NCBI RefSeq assembly: GCF_007655305.1
Contig: NZ_VLOG01000026.1
Coordinates: 62,001 to 126,000 of the forward strand
Direction: 5' to 3'
Length of the DNA stretch: 64,000 nucleotides
Origin: Algoriphagus algorifonticola
Lineage (GTDB): Bacteria > Bacteroidota > Bacteroidia > Cytophagales > Cyclobacteriaceae
Part shown: piece by piece, positions 1-10,120 of the stretch
How positions within the stretch are numbered: the first letter of the stretch is position 1
How the letters are laid out: each line of letters starts with the position of its first letter
Translations under genes and position numbers: made by a program
Notes under the pieces: model-generated
What the model saw: only the letters and a program-made list of their open reading frames with translations
What the model was told of the DNA's origin: nothing
Databases searched by the model: none

Positions 1-51
1 CCCCACCTCACCCAGCTTAAAGAACTCTTTTACTTTATTTTTTTCAGACAT
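1..51 (-). CDS. 5' end of a small conserved gene, cut by the window edge
   Basis: An open frame starts with ATG at 51 on the minus strand and runs off the left edge. The 17 visible residues are MSEKNKVKEFFKLGEVG. It lies 87 bases after the ispG stop and in the same direction, so it may be the last gene of that transcript. The start resembles small uncharacterised Bacteroidota membrane proteins (DUF6728-like), but 17 residues are too few to be sure. No function can be given. Confidence 0.45.
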   Translation of the reverse strand, partial: MSEKNKVKEFFKLGEVG

Positions 52-138
52 AGTCTTGTAATTTTTACTGTAAACACACTGATGGGGAGATAAGTTTGCC
101 CAAAAGCCAGTATCTTTTTTTGCTTTTCTAACAGAAAA

Positions 139-2136
139 TCAGATGGTCTCAGGCTCTATCCATTGCCCATCTTCTCGAATGATTTCTATAAGTTCATCCA
201 CGGCTTTTTCTGAAGGAACAGATCGTTTGACCACTTCTTTTCCTTTATACAAAGTAATCTTCCCTTTTCCGGAACCTACATACCCATAATCTGCATCAGC
301 CATTTCTCCAGGACCATTTACGATACAGCCCATGATTCCGATTTTAACACCTTTGAGATGATCTGTTCGCTTACGAATCATAGCCGTCGTTTCCTGAAGA
401 TCAAATAGCGTTCGTCCGCAGGAAGGACAAGAAATATATTCAGTCTTAGACATTCGGGTTCTGGCAGCTTGTAAGACTCCAAAAGAAACTGAATTATGCA
501 GCTTAATTTGCTCAAGCATTTCATCTCTTTCATGGGCTGCTTCTTTTTCCATGGAAATCATAATCCCATCTCCCAATCCATCTACCAACAAACCTCCTAC
601 ATCTGTGGCGGCGTAAAGCATGGTTTTATCAGCTGATTGATCTGTGTAGCTAACTTTTACCACCACAGGAATAGTACAGCTTACTTTCAAAAGTTTTACA
701 AAGGCAGCTCTCAATGCCGGCATGGCATGAGTGTTATTGGTTTTTAAAATAACCACCCAATTGGTCTGGTTTTGTAAAAATGGAATAGCTTCCTCCACCT
801 CTGTATCCAACAATTCGAGAAAATTCAAAGCTTCATGAAAAACGCTGGCACTCTGAACATTCCCCCAAGTAAATAGCGGAAACTTATTTTTCTGATCAGG
901 AGCCTCGTCCCAGACTTCGAAATTTTGGATTTCCTTCATTCCATTAGGAAGCATGAAAGGAATAGAATTGGAACCGGAATAGACGAAGTCACATCCCTGA
1001 TCATTCATTTTCCACTTATCCAATTCAGGCAGATAAAAGTGACCGACTGCCTTCATTTCCTTTTCAGTAATCTTTTCTATTCTTGAAATATCTGTGATTA
1101 CTCTAGGAACATTATGATCTCCAAAGTTGTAAACCTCAGCACTGCTTCTTTTGGTATACTCGAATGGTTTGATTGGATAATCTTGAATCACATCAATCTC
1201 CTGATGTCTGGATCTATTGGTATAACGATCTATCAAAGCTTTGGCTACCGGAGCTTCAAATTCCGGATCTTCTGTCAATGAAACCCGTACTGTGTCTCCC
1301 AATCCGTCTTCAAGCAAAGTTCCAATTCCAACAGCTGACTTGATTCTTCCATCTTCGGCTTCTCCAGCTTCAGTTACTCCCAGGTGTAAGGGATAAGGCT
1401 TAAATCCACCTTCTTCCAACTTTTGCACCAGAAGACGATATGCCTGCACCATAACCTGAGTATTGGATGATTTCATAGATATGACGATATCATGATAATT
1501 TTCATCCTCACAGATTCTTAAAAATTCCAAGGCTGATTCTACCATACCTAAGGGAGTATCTCCATATCTGCTCATGATCCGGTCAGAGAGAGATCCATGA
1601 TTGGTTCCGATCCTCATCGCAGTTCCATGTTCTTTGCAGATTTTCACCAAAGGCAAAAAGCGTTCACGAATTCTATCCAGCTCTTCCTGGTAACTTTCGT
1701 CAGTATATTCTATGACCTCAAACTTTTTCTTATCGGCATAATTGCCCGGATTGATCCGTACTTTTTCGACAATTTTTGCTGCTATTTCGGCTGCATTGGG
1801 AGTGAAATGAATATCTGCTACCAAGGGTGTCTGGTAACCTCTCTTTCTGAGTTCATTTTTTATCTTTCGAAGATTTTCAGCCTCTTTGATGCTGGGGGCC
1901 GTGATTCTGATCAGTTGGCATCCTGAATCAATCATACGTATGCACTGCTCTACAGAACCTTGAGTGTCCATGGTATCTACCGTGGTCATGGACTGTACGA
2001 CTATTGGGTTGTCCCCACCTATGTATACATCCCCAACTTTGACAGGAATGGTTTTTCTACGTGAATAGGAAGTAAGACTATTACAGTACAATAAATCGTT
2101 AGACTTAATTAATGGCTCCATATGATTAAATATCAC
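139..2136 (-). CDS. ispG: 4-hydroxy-3-methylbut-2-en-1-yl diphosphate synthase, long form
   Basis: IspG (GcpE) converts methylerythritol cyclodiphosphate to HMBPP, the penultimate step of the MEP isoprenoid pathway, in the cytoplasm with a [4Fe-4S] cluster. The N-terminal TIM-barrel part includes VQSMTTVDTMDTQ and VADIHFTPNAA. The C-terminal cluster domain has C570 and C573 (SCPSCGR) and C604 (GCIVNGPGE). At 665 residues it is the long form with a large insert domain in the middle (about residues 280-540), as in other Bacteroidota, chlamydiae and plants; the short bacterial form has about 370 residues. The start at 2136 overlaps the stop of the upstream dehydrogenase by 11 bases. Met6 (2121) is an alternative that would remove the overlap. 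The two genes are likely co-transcribed. Confidence 0.96.
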   Translation of the reverse strand: MIFNHMEPLIKSNDLLYCNSLTSYSRRKTIPVKVGDVYIGGDNPIVVQSMTTVDTMDTQGSVEQCIRMIDSGCQLIRITAPSIKEAENLRKIKNELRKRGYQTPLVADIHFTPNAAEIAAKIVEKVRINPGNYADKKKFEVIEYTDESYQEELDRIRERFLPLVKICKEHGTAMRIGTNHGSLSDRIMSRYGDTPLGMVESALEFLRICEDENYHDIVISMKSSNTQVMVQAYRLLVQKLEEGGFKPYPLHLGVTEAGEAEDGRIKSAVGIGTLLEDGLGDTVRVSLTEDPEFEAPVAKALIDRYTNRSRHQEIDVIQDYPIKPFEYTKRSSAEVYNFGDHNVPRVITDISRIEKITEKEMKAVGHFYLPELDKWKMNDQGCDFVYSGSNSIPFMLPNGMKEIQNFEVWDEAPDQKNKFPLFTWGNVQSASVFHEALNFLELLDTEVEEAIPFLQNQTNWVVILKTNNTHAMPALRAAFVKLLKVSCTIPVVVKVSYTDQSADKTMLYAATDVGGLLVDGLGDGIMISMEKEAAHERDEMLEQIKLHNSVSFGVLQAARTRMSKTEYISCPSCGRTLFDLQETTAMIRKRTDHLKGVKIGIMGCIVNGPGEMADADYGYVGSGKGKITLYKGKEVVKRSVPSEKAVDELIEIIREDGQWIEPETI

Positions 2137-2830
2137 CTAATTGTGGGCGAATCACTATTTCTTCAACAACAGATTGCGGGGAAAGGTTGTAAGCAGCCCA
2201 TACAGACTCCGCTACATCCTCAGGCTTCATAAATCTTTCAATAGGTAAATCTACCCCTTCCCAACTAGCCGTGTAAGTAGCACCAGGTAAAATGGAAGTT
2301 ACCTTCACCTGATGGGGTTTCATTTCTTCTCTTAGGCATTTGGTCATTCCCAGCATGGCCCATTTGGAAATCGCGTAACTACCTCCGTTAGGATAGGCGG
2401 TGGTCCCTGCGATTGAACCAATACTGAAAATATGACCGGATTTTCTTTGGATCATTTCTCCAATAAAAATTCGGGTCAAATAATAAGCCGAAAAAAGATT
2501 GGTATCCATCATCAGTTCAAAATTCCCTTCCGGCTCATCATGAATGGCTCCCGGTAAAAATAAGCCTGTATTATTTACCAAAACGTCTGGCTGAAATTCG
2601 GCTTGGACTTTGGAAGCAAAAGCCTTCACTTGATCTTTTTGAGAAAGATCAGCCACTTCAGCAATGACCTTTATCTTAGAGAATTTAGACTCTAACTCCT
2701 CTTTTAATCTACGTAAATCTTCCTGATTTCGGGAACATGTGGCGATGTCAAAGCCCTCTTTCGCAAAGCGATGAATGATGGCTTTTCCAATTCCTTTTGT
2801 TCCTCCTGTTACCAATATGCTTTTGGGCAT
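2126..2830 (-). CDS. short-chain dehydrogenase/reductase (SDR)
   Basis: Classical SDR of 234 residues with a Rossmann fold. The nucleotide-binding motif TGGTKGIG is at residues 8-15, NNTG at 86-89, and the catalytic Ser (136 or 139) is followed by Y152 and K156 (YAISK). Arginine rather than aspartate after strand 2 (CSRN, residues 32-35) fits NADP(H) preference. The substrate cannot be told from sequence; sepiapterin-reductase-like and 3-oxoacyl reductase-like SDRs look similar. It precedes ispG with an 11-base overlap, which suggests one transcript but not a role in isoprenoid synthesis. A possible -7 promoter element lies 47 bases upstream. Confidence 0.9.
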   Translation of the reverse strand: MPKSILVTGGTKGIGKAIIHRFAKEGFDIATCSRNQEDLRRLKEELESKFSKIKVIAEVADLSQKDQVKAFASKVQAEFQPDVLVNNTGLFLPGAIHDEPEGNFELMMDTNLFSAYYLTRIFIGEMIQRKSGHIFSIGSIAGTTAYPNGGSYAISKWAMLGMTKCLREEMKPHQVKVTSILPGATYTASWEGVDLPIERFMKPEDVAESVWAAYNLSPQSVVEEIVIRPQLGDI

Positions 2831-2876
2831 TTTTGTTAGTGTTTTAATAGTTAGTATGACAACTATCTAGAGCCAG

Positions 2877-2884
2877 CAAAGTTA
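2877..2884 (-). promoter_or_regulatory. possible -7 element for the SDR-ispG transcript
   Basis: TAACTTTG on the minus strand matches the Bacteroidota -7 consensus TAnnTTTG and would give a leader of roughly 40 bases before the SDR start. No TTTG at the right distance (17-21 bases) was found for the -33 box; the nearest one is only 11 bases away. The call rests on the -7 match alone. Confidence 0.35.
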
Positions 2885-2894
2885 CATTTTTTTA

Positions 2895-5800
2895 TCAAAA
2901 CAGTGCCGTCACTTGCACTCTTCCCACATGAACAATGCGATCCAGGCCTTGGGAATTTCTTCCCTCATATACCATGTTTAGCTGTAAACCTTCTCCAATC
3001 TTCTGGAGCCAATTCATGTTCCAGATAATATTGGTTCCCGGAGTCAAAGCCTGCAACATCTCGTACCCCACTGGAGAATTTACCACTCCGTTATAATCTA
3101 TCTGGGTCAACTTCAAATTGAAATTCAAGGTGGTCTTGATGGCTCTTGCAAAGCGCACATCCAATCCTACCTGATGGTTCAGGGCTTTTTCCTCAAACTC
3201 AATATTCGCTTCGTTGACCTTATCTGTAAAAACATAAGAGCCTGTCATTCTCAATTTGACACTGGGCTGCCAAACAAACTCGGGGCCAAGGGATCGCTGC
3301 TGTATCTGATAGTTTCTATTGGATAAAAAGTCTGAGCTGGAAACTCTTTGCCCCGTTGAACCAAGGATTCTAAGGGTAGTTCGGTTTGTAAAATTATATC
3401 GGGTATTCAATTTCCAGTCTTTTTGAATCAAATCTTCAAAGCCACCCGAGAGTAATTGCTTGAGCTGTGAATCAAATAACGATAAATCAAAGCCATATAG
3501 TGCAGATGCCCGGTTAAAAAACAAGGATGTACGGATCACTTGCCTTAATGAAAGAATATCCTCGCGTTGTACTCCTCCGATAAATGGATTGACCCGAACC
3601 AAAAAATCCTCTGAGGTCACCTTCTTTTCAATGCTCAAACTACTGGTATTTGAAAAGCGCTGGAGGAAGGATTTAATTCCTCCACTCTCTTTCCAATCAT
3701 CCGGAAATTTTGCCTGAACCCGATAATTTAATAGTGAAGTATAAGCCTGAATATAGGTATCAGTAGGTACAAAAATTTTAATATACTGTTTCTCCTCTGG
3801 ATTGATTGCTATGTAAAATTCGTTCAACTGCTGAATCCCATCTCCATTATCATCCCTCCAAGTATGGGTTCCATCTCCATTCGGCGCAGGAATAAAAACA
3901 AATTCTCTCTGCAGTTCCCGACCGTTGCCGATAGCATAACTTAATTCATTTCTGATGAGATTTTTTCCAAGAGAACCTATATAATCTAGTTTACCCATGA
4001 CTGTCAGTTCTCTCGGCAAGGCCCTTTGTAAATATTCCAATTCCCTATAGGTAAAAGTACTTGTCAAGCTATGCTGATTCCATTGTTTTTGAAAAGTGAA
4101 ATTTGAAGTAAATGCCTTGGTATCATTTTCCAATACTCCTGAAAAAGGAGCTTTATCTTCTCTCCAAGCGGCATCCAAGCGAAACTTAACTCCGAGCGTA
4201 TCATTGTTTTGAATGAAAATCAAATGCTCTTTAAAATTCATGGCTGTGCTAATTACAGAATCTGTTTCGCTGACTTTAAGGGCATTTTGATCCAATGAAA
4301 ACTGGTAGCCAGGCTTAAAAAGTTTGGACTGGTAAGATATATTTCCGAGATATCTGACCCATTCAGATTGGGTAGTATCCTTATCACTACGAAGGCTGAA
4401 AAATTCATTTCTAATCTTGATCCTCTCTCCTACTTGGAAATACCAATTGGCAGTGTGCTGGGCTCCATTCATTACATTCTGTCGATTTCTAAGGTATACC
4501 AAGTAGTTAAATCTATTGGAATCATCCTTTGTAGCAGAAATCCCGGCCTGAATAAATCTTTCAGCCGCAGCGCTCCTAAGCTCTTCCTGAGTAACCCCCC
4601 AATCCCGGTCAAACTCTATGTAACGAAAGCGATCGATAAAATTAAAATTGCTGGAATTGTATTCAAATTCAGTCTTCCCACTCAACTCATATCCCGGTAA
4701 GAGTTTGCTTTGTCGTTTGGAAGATTCTAAGCCAAGTTTCCAGGCTATACCCTGATTATCCTCATTATCAATAGTTGAAAAAAGATTTTTATCTCTGCTG
4801 GAAAGGGCAAATTCAGTGTAGACTTTTTCATGTTCAGTAATTTTGATTCTGGTACCCGCGGTCAACATGCTTCTTTTATCAGGTGCCGGTAACTGACTGA
4901 CGATAGAATAATTTCCCTGTGGCTGACCATTGAGCCTCGGTACATATTCGAAAACCGTTCCGTTAGATAGCTGATTGGTCCTGATATAATCCCCATTTCC
5001 AAAGCCAACTTGAGAAAAAGAAAGATCAAAAAAAGCCTTTTCTGGATCCTTCGAAAACCTGTAATATACAATGGGGTCTCCCTGTCCGTCCTCTTCCACT
5101 ATTTTTTTATATAAAATTCGGTTAGGGTCAAAAGCCACAGAATCTATCCTTGGAATTCTGGCATTTTCAACCTGATCACCCACACTTGCCAGAAGTACTA
5201 ATTCCTCTTGAGAGAAATCAGTGAATAAGGGACGATTTCTATTATCCTTCTCCTGATAATAGTTCATATAAAAATCTACTGTTCCATTGGTTTGCAAATG
5301 GTTTGCTCCTACTATGGAACGGGAATAATTTCTCTCTGCAAATTCAAAGTCAACACGAACTCTGGAATATTGAGTAATAAGAACTTTTGGAGTAAAAGTG
5401 ATTTCAGCCTGATTATAATCGATTACATAATCTGCATTAAAGCCTCTTTGGAGCAATTTTCCATCTAAAAACACCCGCTCTGAATTAGCCATAATAATAA
5501 CAAAACGCTCATTATTAGGTCCATTTAACCGGTATGGGCCCAATACTCCTTCTAATATTGGAACTTGTATAGAAGCGAACTTTCCTTTAGCTATGGAAGC
5601 AAATCCCTGGGTACTTGCCTCCCAATTCCCCTTCATTTTATATTGGGTAGTGAGCTGAAGGCCTTGCACATTTTTGTAATACCGGAGAAATTCAGACTGC
5701 CTTTGCTGCAAAACCACATCTCCGGCAGCCAAACGAAAATCTTTATTATACAGCTCAATCAAGACATTGTCAAAGTCCTGGATTTGCTGCGTATTTCCTT

Positions 5801-6359
5801 CTGGTTGAAAAGGGACATTTTGATCAGTAATACTGGCTCTGATATTTAGATTTTCGGCGATTTCTCCCTCCAGTTGAAGGTTTAGTGCAGAGTTCACAAA
5901 AACATTCTGTGTATTCCCAACAGAAACACCCCTGGTCAAACTACCCGACTTATACAGATTGGTACTGGGGAAGAGTTCTTCTCTAATATCCAAAACCTCA
6001 TTTTGGATCACTCTATTATCCTTAAACCTAGCCGTAGAATCATAATTTTGGAGTAGGGTTCTTCTGGCAATGGGTTTGTCAAAGCGCACAGAGAATGTGC
6101 GATAACACAGTGTTAAGGAATCAGTAGCTGGAATTACGTCTTCCTTTATGCTAATAAAATTTTTGCTGAGATCGAATACAAAAGGATAGATATCGCCTTT
6201 TTCATCTTTTAAAATGATGGTTTCTTTAATTCCTGAGAGAGAATCCAACTCCATTCCTTTTTGAAGTTGAGCTACAGGAACCTGCCTACAGATTTGCTGG
6301 GCTTTGGAATAAAAATTCCCCAGCAGAAAAAATAGAAGTATAAGCAAGCAACTACGCAT
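2895..6359 (-). CDS. large outer-membrane beta-barrel-like protein, function unknown
   Basis: A 1154-residue protein with a clear signal peptide (residues 1-20, cleavage likely after SKA) and no other hydrophobic segments. The rest is rich in alternating hydrophobic/polar stretches and in Tyr, Asn, Arg and Phe, and ends in ...VQVTALF with C-terminal Phe, as expected of an outer-membrane barrel. Near residue 140 is the stretch LTRGVSVGNTQNVFVNS followed by NLQLEGEIAENLNI. Similar wording occurs in large Bacteroidota surface proteins, including SprA, but this protein is about half the length of SprA and is not that gene. It starts 43 bases after the histidine kinase stop, so it may be read from the same message. 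No enzymatic motif was seen. Confidence 0.75.
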   Translation of the reverse strand: MRSCLLILLFFLLGNFYSKAQQICRQVPVAQLQKGMELDSLSGIKETIILKDEKGDIYPFVFDLSKNFISIKEDVIPATDSLTLCYRTFSVRFDKPIARRTLLQNYDSTARFKDNRVIQNEVLDIREELFPSTNLYKSGSLTRGVSVGNTQNVFVNSALNLQLEGEIAENLNIRASITDQNVPFQPEGNTQQIQDFDNVLIELYNKDFRLAAGDVVLQQRQSEFLRYYKNVQGLQLTTQYKMKGNWEASTQGFASIAKGKFASIQVPILEGVLGPYRLNGPNNERFVIIMANSERVFLDGKLLQRGFNADYVIDYNQAEITFTPKVLITQYSRVRVDFEFAERNYSRSIVGANHLQTNGTVDFYMNYYQEKDNRNRPLFTDFSQEELVLLASVGDQVENARIPRIDSVAFDPNRILYKKIVEEDGQGDPIVYYRFSKDPEKAFFDLSFSQVGFGNGDYIRTNQLSNGTVFEYVPRLNGQPQGNYSIVSQLPAPDKRSMLTAGTRIKITEHEKVYTEFALSSRDKNLFSTIDNEDNQGIAWKLGLESSKRQSKLLPGYELSGKTEFEYNSSNFNFIDRFRYIEFDRDWGVTQEELRSAAAERFIQAGISATKDDSNRFNYLVYLRNRQNVMNGAQHTANWYFQVGERIKIRNEFFSLRSDKDTTQSEWVRYLGNISYQSKLFKPGYQFSLDQNALKVSETDSVISTAMNFKEHLIFIQNNDTLGVKFRLDAAWREDKAPFSGVLENDTKAFTSNFTFQKQWNQHSLTSTFTYRELEYLQRALPRELTVMGKLDYIGSLGKNLIRNELSYAIGNGRELQREFVFIPAPNGDGTHTWRDDNGDGIQQLNEFYIAINPEEKQYIKIFVPTDTYIQAYTSLLNYRVQAKFPDDWKESGGIKSFLQRFSNTSSLSIEKKVTSEDFLVRVNPFIGGVQREDILSLRQVIRTSLFFNRASALYGFDLSLFDSQLKQLLSGGFEDLIQKDWKLNTRYNFTNRTTLRILGSTGQRVSSSDFLSNRNYQIQQRSLGPEFVWQPSVKLRMTGSYVFTDKVNEANIEFEEKALNHQVGLDVRFARAIKTTLNFNLKLTQIDYNGVVNSPVGYEMLQALTPGTNIIWNMNWLQKIGEGLQLNMVYEGRNSQGLDRIVHVGRVQVTALF

Positions 6360-6402
6360 CAGAAAACCAGACCCTTTTACTCACAAGGTACTAAAAGCCA
6401 AC

Positions 6403-9400
6403 TTATGTGGCTATAGGAAAAGTTAGGTAAAATGTAGTTCCTTTTCCAAAATCAGTTTCAAACCATATTTTTCCTCCGGCTGTTTCCACACCAGATTTTG
6501 CTATGGCAAGCCCCAATCCTGAACCGGTGGATTTGGTGCTGAAATTTGGGATAAAGATCTTGTCTCTAAGTTCCTCTGGTATACCTTTTCCATTATCAGA
6601 AATCTCCAGAAATACTGCCTGTTCTGTCATCCAAAGCCATACTTTAATCTGTGGAGTTTTTCCCTCTTCCACAGCCTGAACTCCATTGATAATTAAATTG
6701 GAAACCACCCTGCCAAATAATTTTTCGTCCCCCATGATGGGAATAGTGTCGGTGTAAGAGTCATCCTGGAAAATCAAGTCAACCTTTTCATCATTCTTAA
6801 AAAGATCCAAAACTCTTGTTACCACCGCTTTAAAGTTCATGAGCTCATTTTTTGGCAATGGCATCTTGGCAAAGGTGCTGAATGATGAAGCAATTCCACT
6901 TAAGGCGTCAACTTGATGAATGAGGGTTTCCAGAGACTTTCGGAGTTTTTGCAAATCATCCAATCTTCCAGCCTCTTCCAATCTCAGCAAATGCTGCAAA
7001 GTCAGCTTCATAGGAGTTAAAGGGTTCTTAATTTCATGCGCAACTTGCTTAGCCATTTCCCTCCAGGCAGACTCTTTCTCTGTAGAGGCCAACACCTTTT
7101 TACTGGCTTCTAGTTTGAAAAGCATGTTGTTATATTCATTGACCAAAAGACCGATTTCATCCTTTGCATCCCAATGCATAGGTTCGTTATTCTCCAGGTT
7201 GGTGGTTTTCAACTTTTGTGTTAATAGTCTAAAAGGGAAGGTCAAGTTTTTAGAAACGAAGAAGGAAACAATCAAAAAGACAATGAAAATAATTACAAAC
7301 GTGTTGAAAATATTACTCAACACATCTGCAATCAGGGTGTTCAGTTCCGCCTCAGACTCAAAAAACGGAACTCCCAAGATTGCAGAAATCCCCTGTCCGG
7401 TTGCTGTCGGAATAGCCAAATAAACAGACTTATATCTTAGCTTCCCTATCTGTTCTTCAGCCAAAAACTGAAGTTGATTTTTTTCAATAATCTCAGAAAT
7501 AGCAACTGGATTAATCTTGGGAGCCAGTAATTTTTTATCAAATATATTAGGCCTATTAGTAGATTCAAGGATCCCCTCTGAATTATACAAATGAATATCA
7601 GCTGCAATAGTATTTGCCAAGGTTACAACCTCCTCATTCAGCAAATCCTGGTTTACCTGACTAAGTGAACGGTCCCCCAGAAAACTGGAAAGATTTCCAC
7701 GAATCAAAGCAGCCTTCTGTATATACTGCCTATCCAAATCCTCCCTGTAACTATTCGCCAAAAGCCCTATCGTAATGATTGAAATGATAATAATTGGAAA
7801 AAAGAAGGCAAAGTTGAGGTAAAGCTGAAGCTTGGTAGAATAATTAAACTCAAAATTCTTTCTACCCTTAATCAGGACATTGGTCAAAATGGTGAAAAAG
7901 GTCAAAAAGATGAATACAACGAAATAGAGAGATATATTACCGAAGAAGTAGGAAAAAGGTCTGTTTTCCGAGGATATCACAATTAACTCTTCCCCATTTG
8001 ACACAGCGAAATGATGGTAGCCATTGGCATGAATCCCCGATCCCATTAACTTGGATACTTCCAATCTCGCTAGCAAATCAGAATTCGAATAGTTAAAAGA
8101 TCCGGCATTTCGGATGATTTCGCCCTCCCTGAAAATTGCATAATCAAATCTGACTGGATCTAATTTTTCACTGTATTTTTTATCTAGAAGTAATTTAGGA
8201 TATACAGAGCCTGGCTGAACCCTCAGTTGCCGCAACTCCAGAAACAAAGTCCCAAGTAAATTTTCTTCGCGTTGAATGGGAATAAAGGCAATAAATTGAT
8301 TTCCCATATTTCCCTCAGAGCCTCTGATAAAGTAGAGTCCTTTGAGACTGGTTACGTAGTCTGATTTGACATATTGATCTCTAAGTCTATTGAGGGATCT
8401 ATTATCCGGCGAATTGATCAAGTCCTGTCCATTGGGAGAAAACAGTCTGACGCGGACGTCAAACTGATCAAAGTAATTATCCAAATAGATACGCCTGATT
8501 TTAGTCTCGATGGGATCTTTGGATAATAAGGGGTCTGCCAGTCGATTTTGAATAAATAAGTCGGATTGAATGCGGCTGAAAATTTCTCCCAAGAAAAATT
8601 CAGTCATCACATCGCTTTCTATTAGGTTTTGATTGGCAAAGCGAACTTTGGATTGAATCAATTGCTCTCTTTCTGTTTGAAAAGTGCTGATACCCGCAAT
8701 TCCGGCAGTTATCAAACAGCCAAAGAAAAACGTCAAAAAGGTATTAAGTCCCAGTCTGAAAATATTTCTGAAAAGCTCAAATTTGATGACCAAAAAAAGG
8801 AAGATCAGGTGTATAAACCAGGCCACTCCCAACCAAGTAGACCAGAATATAGCTAATAATCCTAGGGGAAGCCCTGCAACTAATAGGTATTTGAAATAAA
8901 TTTTCTTGGGTGCATTGAGTTCCAACAACAAACTTCCCAGAGAAAGACAGAATAGAACATAGATAGCCGACCAGAGAAAAACAATCAAAAAGCTCAGTCC
9001 CTCAAAAATCCCGAATGTAGGGATGGCCTCTATATCCAATGGCCATTGAGAATTTAGAATTAGATCTCTTGGTAATTCCCAAACCAGATAAAAACCTAAG
9101 ACTGAAATCAGGAAAACTATCCCAAAGAATATTCTCAGCTCTTGTTTGGTTTGAAGTATGGTAATTTTCTCATGAGTTCGGGGAGATACCAGCTGATATA
9201 AAATCATTCCTGATACAGCCACTCCAAAAACCGTATTGATTAATAAATCTCCTAGGCTGGGATTCAACCATGAAGCAGCATAATAACTGGGGTCAAAAAG
9301 GGCAATATTGAAATACTCTCCGGGAAATCCCAGAATTAGCATAACCAGTCGAAATGCCAAAACTACCAGAATCCCATATCCTACTCCTTGCCATCTTCTT

Positions 9401-10107
9401 CCTTTCCTCCATTTTTTCAAGACAAAATCTGAGCTCAGAAGAAAATAAAGCAAGAAAATAGAAGTAAAAAAGATGAAGACAGCGGGGTTTGAAATCCGCC
9501 CTGCCGATTGATAGCCAATCTGAAAATCAATCCCGAAAATCGGGACACCCGCTAGATTACTGACTTGATGATTTGCCTCCTCTCCTATAGGTTTTAGAAT
9601 AAATTTATCATTCCCGAAAAGCCTGGAATTTGCTCCTGTTACTAAATAGTCATTTTCAATAGATCCCGGCCAAACCAGACGAAACGCATGAACCACCAAG
9701 TAAGACTTCCCATTTCGACTGATCTTTCTATTTTTAAGTAAAAACTTTCCATAAGGATCTTCCAGTAACTGATACTCTTTGTTTTCATCTACCTGATCAA
9801 AGTTTAAAGTAAATGTGAAATCTGACCAGAATAATAGCTGCTTTTCAGGATTGAGAATAAAAAATGGATGATTGTTAGCCGAAGAACTGATCCGGTCAAA
9901 AGTAATTTCCTCGTCAGGTTTGATGACCATTAAGATTTGGACAAAATCCTCATCAAACTCCCTGTCAATTTGTTGAATTTCTTCTTCCAGCACAGTAATG
10001 AAGCTTTCTTCATCACTTTTTTGAAAGAAAAAGAAATTCAGGATTAAAACAGCAAGGAGAGAAAAACTGCTGATCAAAATAATCAGCCTGCGAACGTTTG
10101 AGCTCAT
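6403..10107 (-). CDS. NtrY-like membrane sensor histidine kinase
   Basis: A 1234-residue kinase, very large for the class. The N-terminal membrane anchor is followed by an outer-face domain (about 30-190), a block of about seven membrane helices (about 200-460), a second outer-face domain, paired helices near 730-800, a third sensor region, and a last helix near 930. HAMP-like linker, HisKA and HATPase domains follow: phospho-acceptor H1024 in VAHEIKNPLTP, N-box NLIINGVQAV, G1 ISDNGKGIP and G2 GSGLGLAIAKS. This order resembles NtrY. No response regulator is adjacent. An in-frame ATG at 10131 lies inside a terminator hairpin (10121-10153), so the ATG at 10107 (MSSNVRR) is the better start. The signal sensed is unknown. 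Confidence 0.9.
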   Translation of the reverse strand: MSSNVRRLIILISSFSLLAVLILNFFFFQKSDEESFITVLEEEIQQIDREFDEDFVQILMVIKPDEEITFDRISSSANNHPFFILNPEKQLLFWSDFTFTLNFDQVDENKEYQLLEDPYGKFLLKNRKISRNGKSYLVVHAFRLVWPGSIENDYLVTGANSRLFGNDKFILKPIGEEANHQVSNLAGVPIFGIDFQIGYQSAGRISNPAVFIFFTSIFLLYFLLSSDFVLKKWRKGRRWQGVGYGILVVLAFRLVMLILGFPGEYFNIALFDPSYYAASWLNPSLGDLLINTVFGVAVSGMILYQLVSPRTHEKITILQTKQELRIFFGIVFLISVLGFYLVWELPRDLILNSQWPLDIEAIPTFGIFEGLSFLIVFLWSAIYVLFCLSLGSLLLELNAPKKIYFKYLLVAGLPLGLLAIFWSTWLGVAWFIHLIFLFLVIKFELFRNIFRLGLNTFLTFFFGCLITAGIAGISTFQTEREQLIQSKVRFANQNLIESDVMTEFFLGEIFSRIQSDLFIQNRLADPLLSKDPIETKIRRIYLDNYFDQFDVRVRLFSPNGQDLINSPDNRSLNRLRDQYVKSDYVTSLKGLYFIRGSEGNMGNQFIAFIPIQREENLLGTLFLELRQLRVQPGSVYPKLLLDKKYSEKLDPVRFDYAIFREGEIIRNAGSFNYSNSDLLARLEVSKLMGSGIHANGYHHFAVSNGEELIVISSENRPFSYFFGNISLYFVVFIFLTFFTILTNVLIKGRKNFEFNYSTKLQLYLNFAFFFPIIIISIITIGLLANSYREDLDRQYIQKAALIRGNLSSFLGDRSLSQVNQDLLNEEVVTLANTIAADIHLYNSEGILESTNRPNIFDKKLLAPKINPVAISEIIEKNQLQFLAEEQIGKLRYKSVYLAIPTATGQGISAILGVPFFESEAELNTLIADVLSNIFNTFVIIFIVFLIVSFFVSKNLTFPFRLLTQKLKTTNLENNEPMHWDAKDEIGLLVNEYNNMLFKLEASKKVLASTEKESAWREMAKQVAHEIKNPLTPMKLTLQHLLRLEEAGRLDDLQKLRKSLETLIHQVDALSGIASSFSTFAKMPLPKNELMNFKAVVTRVLDLFKNDEKVDLIFQDDSYTDTIPIMGDEKLFGRVVSNLIINGVQAVEEGKTPQIKVWLWMTEQAVFLEISDNGKGIPEELRDKIFIPNFSTKSTGSGLGLAIAKSGVETAGGKIWFETDFGKGTTFYLTFPIAT

Positions 10108-10120
10108 TTGGTCTAAAAAT

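Noticed and set aside
6920-7423. 167-codon open frame on the plus strand
   Set aside because: It lies opposite the HAMP/HisKA region of the histidine kinase, with no RBS, promoter or recognisable motif.
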